This document shows positions 22,700 to 25,864 of a DNA stretch of 25,864 nt, piece after piece. The notes under the pieces are model-generated. The model saw only the letters and a list, made by a program, of their open reading frames with translations. It did no database searches and was not told the origin of the DNA. The translations under genes and the position numbers were made by a program. The first letter of the stretch is position 1, and every line of letters begins with the position of its first letter. Origin of the DNA: a virus; the IMG/VR virus record IMGVR_UViG_3300009151_000330, positions 1 to 25,864 of that record. The stretch is one strand, 5' to 3'.

Positions 22700-23806
22700 A
22701 TGGCTATCTACGCTAACATATCTATTGATCAGGGTTCAGACTTCTCAGCTGTCATAGGAGTGCAAGGTGTAGACGGTTTAACCTTGGATTTAACAGGTTT
22801 CACCGCTCGTGGTCAAATAAGAAAGACGTATACTTCTAGAAATTCAATCGTTTTTACTACTTCTATACCAGATCCTACGAGTGGTAATATACAGATCTCA
22901 TTAACACACTCGCAAACAGCCACGATGAAGGCAGGTCGTTATCTTTACGATGTAGAAATCATAAGTATCGATAACTTAGTCACTCGTGTGGTGGAAGGAC
23001 AAGTTGATGTAGATCCACGTATTACATTACCTGACAACTCTCATGGAATGCAGGTATTTACGGCGAGTGGATCGTGGACGGTGCCTTCAAATGTAAATGC
23101 AGTAAATGTTTTAGTTGTAGGAGGAGGCGGAGGCGGTGGTAATTGGGCAGGTGGTGGAGGAGGCGGAGGCGGAGTTATTCGAAACTTTGATGTCGGTCAT
23201 CAAACCTTTGCGGTCATTCCTAATTCAAGTATACCAGTCATAGTAGGTTCAGGCGGTTCAGGCGCTTCTGCATACGGCGCAGTGGGTACGGCCGGTGGAA
23301 ATTCTTCGTTCGGCACTTTAGTCGCTCTAGGTGGTGGATTCGGTGGATCAGGGCCTGGATCCGCTCATGCAACTGCTGGCAATGGTGGTTGTGGTGGAGG
23401 AGCTTACTCAACAGGTAGTTCTGGCTTAGGCACAGACGCACAAGGCGAGGGAGGCGGACTCGGTTACAATTACGGTGGAGGAGCGGTTGGACCTGGTGGC
23501 GGTGGTGGCGGTGGTGCCGTAGGAGGAGGAGGCTCAGTCGATGGCAACGGCGCAGGCGGTGGAGGACTTGGTTATGAAAGTCAAATTTCAGGAGTGAACG
23601 TCATGTATGGATCTGGCGGAGGTGGCGGTGCAGGTCGTGGAGCAATCGCGGGTCAAGGTAATATTGGTGCAGGCAATGGCGGAAATCAATTCTCAGGCGG
23701 TTTAAATGCAATCATTGCAAACGTAGGAGCAGGCGGCGGTGGAGGAGGAGAAAGCTCAATCGACGGCGGCGATGGCTCTGCTGGCGTAGTCATAGTTGTT
23801 TGGTAA
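22700..23806 (+). CDS. Polyglycine-rich tail adhesin or fibre-tip protein
   Basis: A 368-residue protein in two parts. Residues 1-110 are a small beta domain, 'DQGSDFSAVIGVQGVDGLTL' then DLTGFTARGQIRK, 'LTHSQTATMKAGRYLYDVEI' and 'TRVVEGQVDVDPRIT', a module repeatedly seen in aquatic phage structural proteins. A joint with 'MQVFTASGSWTVPSNVNAVN' (117-136) then leads to a glycine-rich region up to the end, with runs of seven and eight glycines, and a closing 'AGVVIVVW'. This is the layout of the phage glycine-rich domain, which can pack as polyglycine-II helices in receptor-binding adhesins such as gp38 of some T-even phages. It probably contacts the host surface. It has its own late promoter box and is followed closely by a small fibre-associated gene. 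Confidence 0.8.
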   Translation: MAIYANISIDQGSDFSAVIGVQGVDGLTLDLTGFTARGQIRKTYTSRNSIVFTTSIPDPTSGNIQISLTHSQTATMKAGRYLYDVEIISIDNLVTRVVEGQVDVDPRITLPDNSHGMQVFTASGSWTVPSNVNAVNVLVVGGGGGGGNWAGGGGGGGGVIRNFDVGHQTFAVIPNSSIPVIVGSGGSGASAYGAVGTAGGNSSFGTLVALGGGFGGSGPGSAHATAGNGGCGGGAYSTGSSGLGTDAQGEGGGLGYNYGGGAVGPGGGGGGGAVGGGGSVDGNGAGGGGLGYESQISGVNVMYGSGGGGGAGRGAIAGQGNIGAGNGGNQFSGGLNAIIANVGAGGGGGGESSIDGGDGSAGVVIVVW

Positions 23807-23810
23807 TAAC

Positions 23811-24056
23811 ATGGCTAACATAACTGCAAAAATCACTCCTCAGCAAAGAATTCGTTCTACGATCTCTGGACAGATTATTGTTCAAGCTAGAACAATCACT
23901 TTAGGCAATCTTCGTTCTTTATCATCATTGATTGATGTAGATTTAGCAGGAGCAGAGGATGGCGCACTTTTAATTTATGATGGTACTAGACAGAAATGGA
24001 TAGCAACAGTTTTAGCAAACAACCAACACACAATCGTCGATGGCGGCTCATTTTAA
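23811..24056 (+). CDS. Small fibre-associated structural protein
   Basis: An 81-residue protein. The start at 23811 (MANITAKITPQ) is chosen over an in-frame ATG at 23796, which would lie inside the adhesin gene and add only MFGNN. The diagnostic part is 'SLIDVDLAGAEDGALLIYDG' then TRQKWIATVL (residues about 39-68), a short module found alone or inside tail-fibre and virion proteins of aquatic phages. No enzymatic motif is present. It begins four bases after the adhesin stop, so the two are probably translated together. A role as a small connector or trimerisation module of a fibre is inferred. Confidence 0.75.
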   Translation: MANITAKITPQQRIRSTISGQIIVQARTITLGNLRSLSSLIDVDLAGAEDGALLIYDGTRQKWIATVLANNQHTIVDGGSF

Positions 24057-24087
24057 TACATCTTAACTCTCTTAACTGAATCACATC

Positions 24088-24095
24088 TATAAAGT
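24088..24095 (+). promoter_or_regulatory. Weak late-promoter-like box before the second collagen-like gene
   Basis: TATAAAGT differs from TATAAATA at two positions. It lies in the 79-base gap upstream of the ATG at 24136, which is otherwise filled by T-rich sequence. It is listed because this gap is long for this genome, but the match is weak. Confidence 0.25.
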
Positions 24096-24117
24096 GGATT
24101 TTTATCTGCTTTTTGAT

Positions 24118-24131
24118 TGAGTTTTTACTCA
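24118..24131 (+). other. Short hairpin immediately upstream of a start codon
   Basis: TGAGT, TTTT, ACTCA form a perfect five-pair stem with a four-base loop, ending four bases before the ATG at 24136. It is placed to affect ribosome access or mRNA stability. No T-run follows the stem, so it is not a typical intrinsic terminator for the upstream gene. Confidence 0.45.
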
Positions 24132-24135
24132 CCAT

Positions 24136-25864
24136 ATGTCAACTAAAGGAACAAATATCCTTTTTAAGAAATCGTCTATACCTGGGAAAATTCCCGGTGG
24201 TGGGGACTTGTCGTATGGTGAATTAGCGCTCAATTATGCGGATGGCGTTTTATACTATAAGAACGCAAATGGTGCGGTAGGGATATTAAATTTACAAGGT
24301 GCGCAGGGCGTAAATGGCACCAATGGTATTCAAGGTGCCAAAGGAGCTCAAGGCGTACAAGGATCTAGCGGTTATCAAGGATCCGATGGGTTGCAAGGAA
24401 CTCAAGGCGCGAGTGGTTATCAAGGAATCAATGGAACTCAAGGTGCGCAAGGTGCCGCAGGTTATCAAGGAATAAATGGCGCGCAAGGTACTCAAGGTAC
24501 TTCTGGCTATCAAGGAGTTAATGGCGCCCAAGGTTCTCAAGGTATACAAGGCATTCAGGGTCTTCAAGGTATCCAAGGTAAAGATGGTCAGTCTATCTCA
24601 ATTAAAGGCAGTGTAACTAGTGCCACTGTAGAAAACTTTAGCGCTATTACTCCACCTCCAGTTTTAGGTGATGCTTGGATAGCTGATGATACAGGTCATC
24701 TTTGGGTTTATACTGTAACTGGACCAGTCGCTGGATTCTCCGATGTAGGTCAGATAGTAGGTAGTCAAGGTACTACTGGTTCGCAAGGTTCTCAAGGTAT
24801 TCAAGGTATCAATGGTACTTCTGGAACCCAAGGAGTACAAGGTGCACAGGGTATTCAAGGTACGAGTGGATATCAAGGCGCCGATGGCACTCAAGGTAGC
24901 CAAGGTATTCAGGGCAGACAAGGCACACAAGGTTTACAAGGAGAGCAGGGTGTTCAAGGAATACAAGGCGCTCAAGGTGCACAAGGCACTCAAGGCGAGC
25001 AAGGTATCCAAGGTGTTCAAGGAACTCAAGGAGTTCAAGGTGCCCAAGGTCAACAAGGGATTCAAGGTACTCAGGGTACACAAGGAAGACAAGGAATTCA
25101 AGGGTCACAAGGCACTCAAGGCGACGTCGGTCTTACTGGTAATGATGGTGTTCAAGGTACTGAAGGACAACAAGGTATTCAAGGAACTGCTGGTCTTCAA
25201 GGTTATCAAGGTGTCCAAGGTGTTCAAGGTACTGAAGGACCTGCAGTCATTATTTCTCCAACAGTTCCACTCTCACCAGTTGATGGAAATCTTTGGTGGG
25301 ATAATACGGTTGGTCAACTGCGTATATTTTATAACGACGGCAACTCGTCGCAATGGGTTGATGCCGTTATCGCTGGTGAAATGGGTATTCAGGGTTTTCA
25401 AGGCGTTCAAGGCTTTGGTGGAACTCAAGGTACGCAAGGAGCAACTGGCGCAGGCACTCAAGGCGCTCAAGGTATTCAAGGTGAACAAGGCGTTCAAGGT
25501 AATGATGGCGCGCAAGGCGTTCAAGGAGCACAAGGTACCGTCTTAAACTTTATTGGTACCTGGATACAAAGCTCCTATGTCGCTCAAACTGTTGCAGTAT
25601 CTCCTTTAAATAATAATACTTACATCAGTTTAGTAACAACTACTAATGTATATACTGATCCTGCAAATGATCCAAGCGAATGGGCATTATTTGCAGCAGC
25701 TGGCAGTCAAGGTCTTCAGGGTGTTCAAGGTTCTAGTGGTACTAGTGGTACTAGTGGTACACAAGGCGCGCAGGGAGCAAATGGTAATCAAGGTATACAA
25801 GGAACTCAAGGCGCGCAGGGTCTACAAGGCGAGCAAGGTGTACAAGGAATTCAAGGTACACAAG
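24136..25864 (+). CDS. Large collagen-like tail fibre protein (3' end beyond the window)
   Basis: An open frame of 576 codons from the ATG at 24136 to the window edge, with no stop. The N-terminus 'IPGGGDLSYGELALNYADGV' then LYYKN is the common phage-fibre start module. After it come four blocks of Gly-X-Gln triplets (residues about 54-152, 212-368, 417-469 and 524 onward), separated by small domains: one with 'GDAWIADDTGHLWVYTV' (about 155-210), one with 'PLSPVDGNLWWDNTVGQLRI' and NDGNSSQWVDA (about 369-415), and one with 'NFIGTWIQSSYVAQTVAVSP' and 'NDPSEWALFAAAG' (about 470-522), which looks like a carbohydrate-binding CBM5/12-type insert. Glutamine replaces the proline usual in animal collagen. 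It is probably a long fibre stem with inserted knobs; the receptor-binding end is not visible. Confidence 0.88.
   Translation, partial: MSTKGTNILFKKSSIPGKIPGGGDLSYGELALNYADGVLYYKNANGAVGILNLQGAQGVNGTNGIQGAKGAQGVQGSSGYQGSDGLQGTQGASGYQGINGTQGAQGAAGYQGINGAQGTQGTSGYQGVNGAQGSQGIQGIQGLQGIQGKDGQSISIKGSVTSATVENFSAITPPPVLGDAWIADDTGHLWVYTVTGPVAGFSDVGQIVGSQGTTGSQGSQGIQGINGTSGTQGVQGAQGIQGTSGYQGADGTQGSQGIQGRQGTQGLQGEQGVQGIQGAQGAQGTQGEQGIQGVQGTQGVQGAQGQQGIQGTQGTQGRQGIQGSQGTQGDVGLTGNDGVQGTEGQQGIQGTAGLQGYQGVQGVQGTEGPAVIISPTVPLSPVDGNLWWDNTVGQLRIFYNDGNSSQWVDAVIAGEMGIQGFQGVQGFGGTQGTQGATGAGTQGAQGIQGEQGVQGNDGAQGVQGAQGTVLNFIGTWIQSSYVAQTVAVSPLNNNTYISLVTTTNVYTDPANDPSEWALFAAAGSQGLQGVQGSSGTSGTSGTQGAQGANGNQGIQGTQGAQGLQGEQGVQGIQGTQ
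24292..25864 (+). repeat. Extended Gly-X-Gln collagen-like coding repeats
   Basis: Imperfect 9-base units of the type GGN-NNN-CAA run through four blocks, broken by the small domains near 24600-24768, 25240-25380 and 25543-25704. Common triplets are GTQ, GIQ, GVQ and GAQ, with recurring GYQGINGTQ- and GNDG-like variations. Synonymous codons vary between units. Confidence 0.9.
25732..25758 (+). repeat. Tandem 9-base repeat coding for Ser-Gly-Thr units
   Basis: Three nearly identical units (TCTAGTGGT, ACTAGTGGT, ACTAGTGGT) sit inside the fourth collagen-like block and encode SSGTSGTSG. They preserve frame, so slippage would change fibre length by three residues per unit rather than break the gene. 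Confidence 0.8.

Noticed and set aside
23796-23810. Earlier in-frame start for the 81-residue protein
   Set aside because: It lies within the adhesin coding sequence and adds only five residues; the ATG at 23811 gives the usual 'MAN' opening.
24292-25108. Long antisense open frames with 'LNTLRTL'-type repeats
   Set aside because: They mirror the collagen repeats, which lack stop triplets on the other strand; the same effect occurs opposite 25273-25533. There is no matching promoter or homologous look.
24812-25546. A 244-residue open frame rich in Lys, Val and Phe overlapping the collagen-like gene
   Set aside because: It is the out-of-frame reading of the 9-base Gly-X-Gln repeats (codons shifted give AAG/GTN/TTC series). 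It has no independent start context, and the real frame is continuous from 24136.

Overview
This window reads as part of the late structural region of a large tailed phage (Caudoviricetes) of the T4-like myovirus type. Every gene lies on the + strand, gaps are mostly under 100 bases, and the order follows the T4 baseplate cluster: the end of a probable gp53, a gp27-like hub protein, the gp5 spike, an unknown structural protein, gp25, gp6, a protein in the gp7 slot, and gp8. A very large DUF4815-type virion protein follows. The protein styles (DUF4815, a gp8 enlarged by beta repeats, Gly-X-Gln collagen-like fibres, phage glycosyltransferases with TPR tails) resemble aquatic T4-like phages such as cyanophages and pelagic myoviruses. 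The host cannot be fixed from the sequence.

Layout. Positions 1-8907 hold the baseplate hub and wedge. Positions 8934-17983 hold the giant DUF4815 protein, a small His/Lys-rich coiled-coil protein and a 996-aa tail fibre with a collagen-like segment. Positions 18079-22655 hold a three-gene carbohydrate cassette: a GH130-like beta-propeller, a GT17-methyltransferase-TPR fusion and a GT25-GT2 fusion. Positions 22700-25864 return to adhesion genes: a polyglycine-rich adhesin, an 81-aa fibre-associated protein, and a second, larger collagen-like fibre protein that runs off the window end.

How the genes may work together. The first third builds the contractile-tail baseplate (central hub and spike, wedge ring, sheath initiator). 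The middle and end build peripheral fibres and receptor-binding parts. The sugar cassette sits between two fibre/adhesin blocks, so the phage may glycosylate its own fibres or another virion or host-surface target. This is inferred from position and domain content only.

Regulation. Two exact T4-type late promoter boxes (TATAAATA) stand just before gp25 and before the polyglycine adhesin, both followed by the same ATTATTACC string. None of the 15 visible start codons has a recognisable Shine-Dalgarno sequence; the leaders are A/T-rich. No tRNA, rRNA, CRISPR, insertion sequence or integrase was seen, and no gap exceeds 300 bases.
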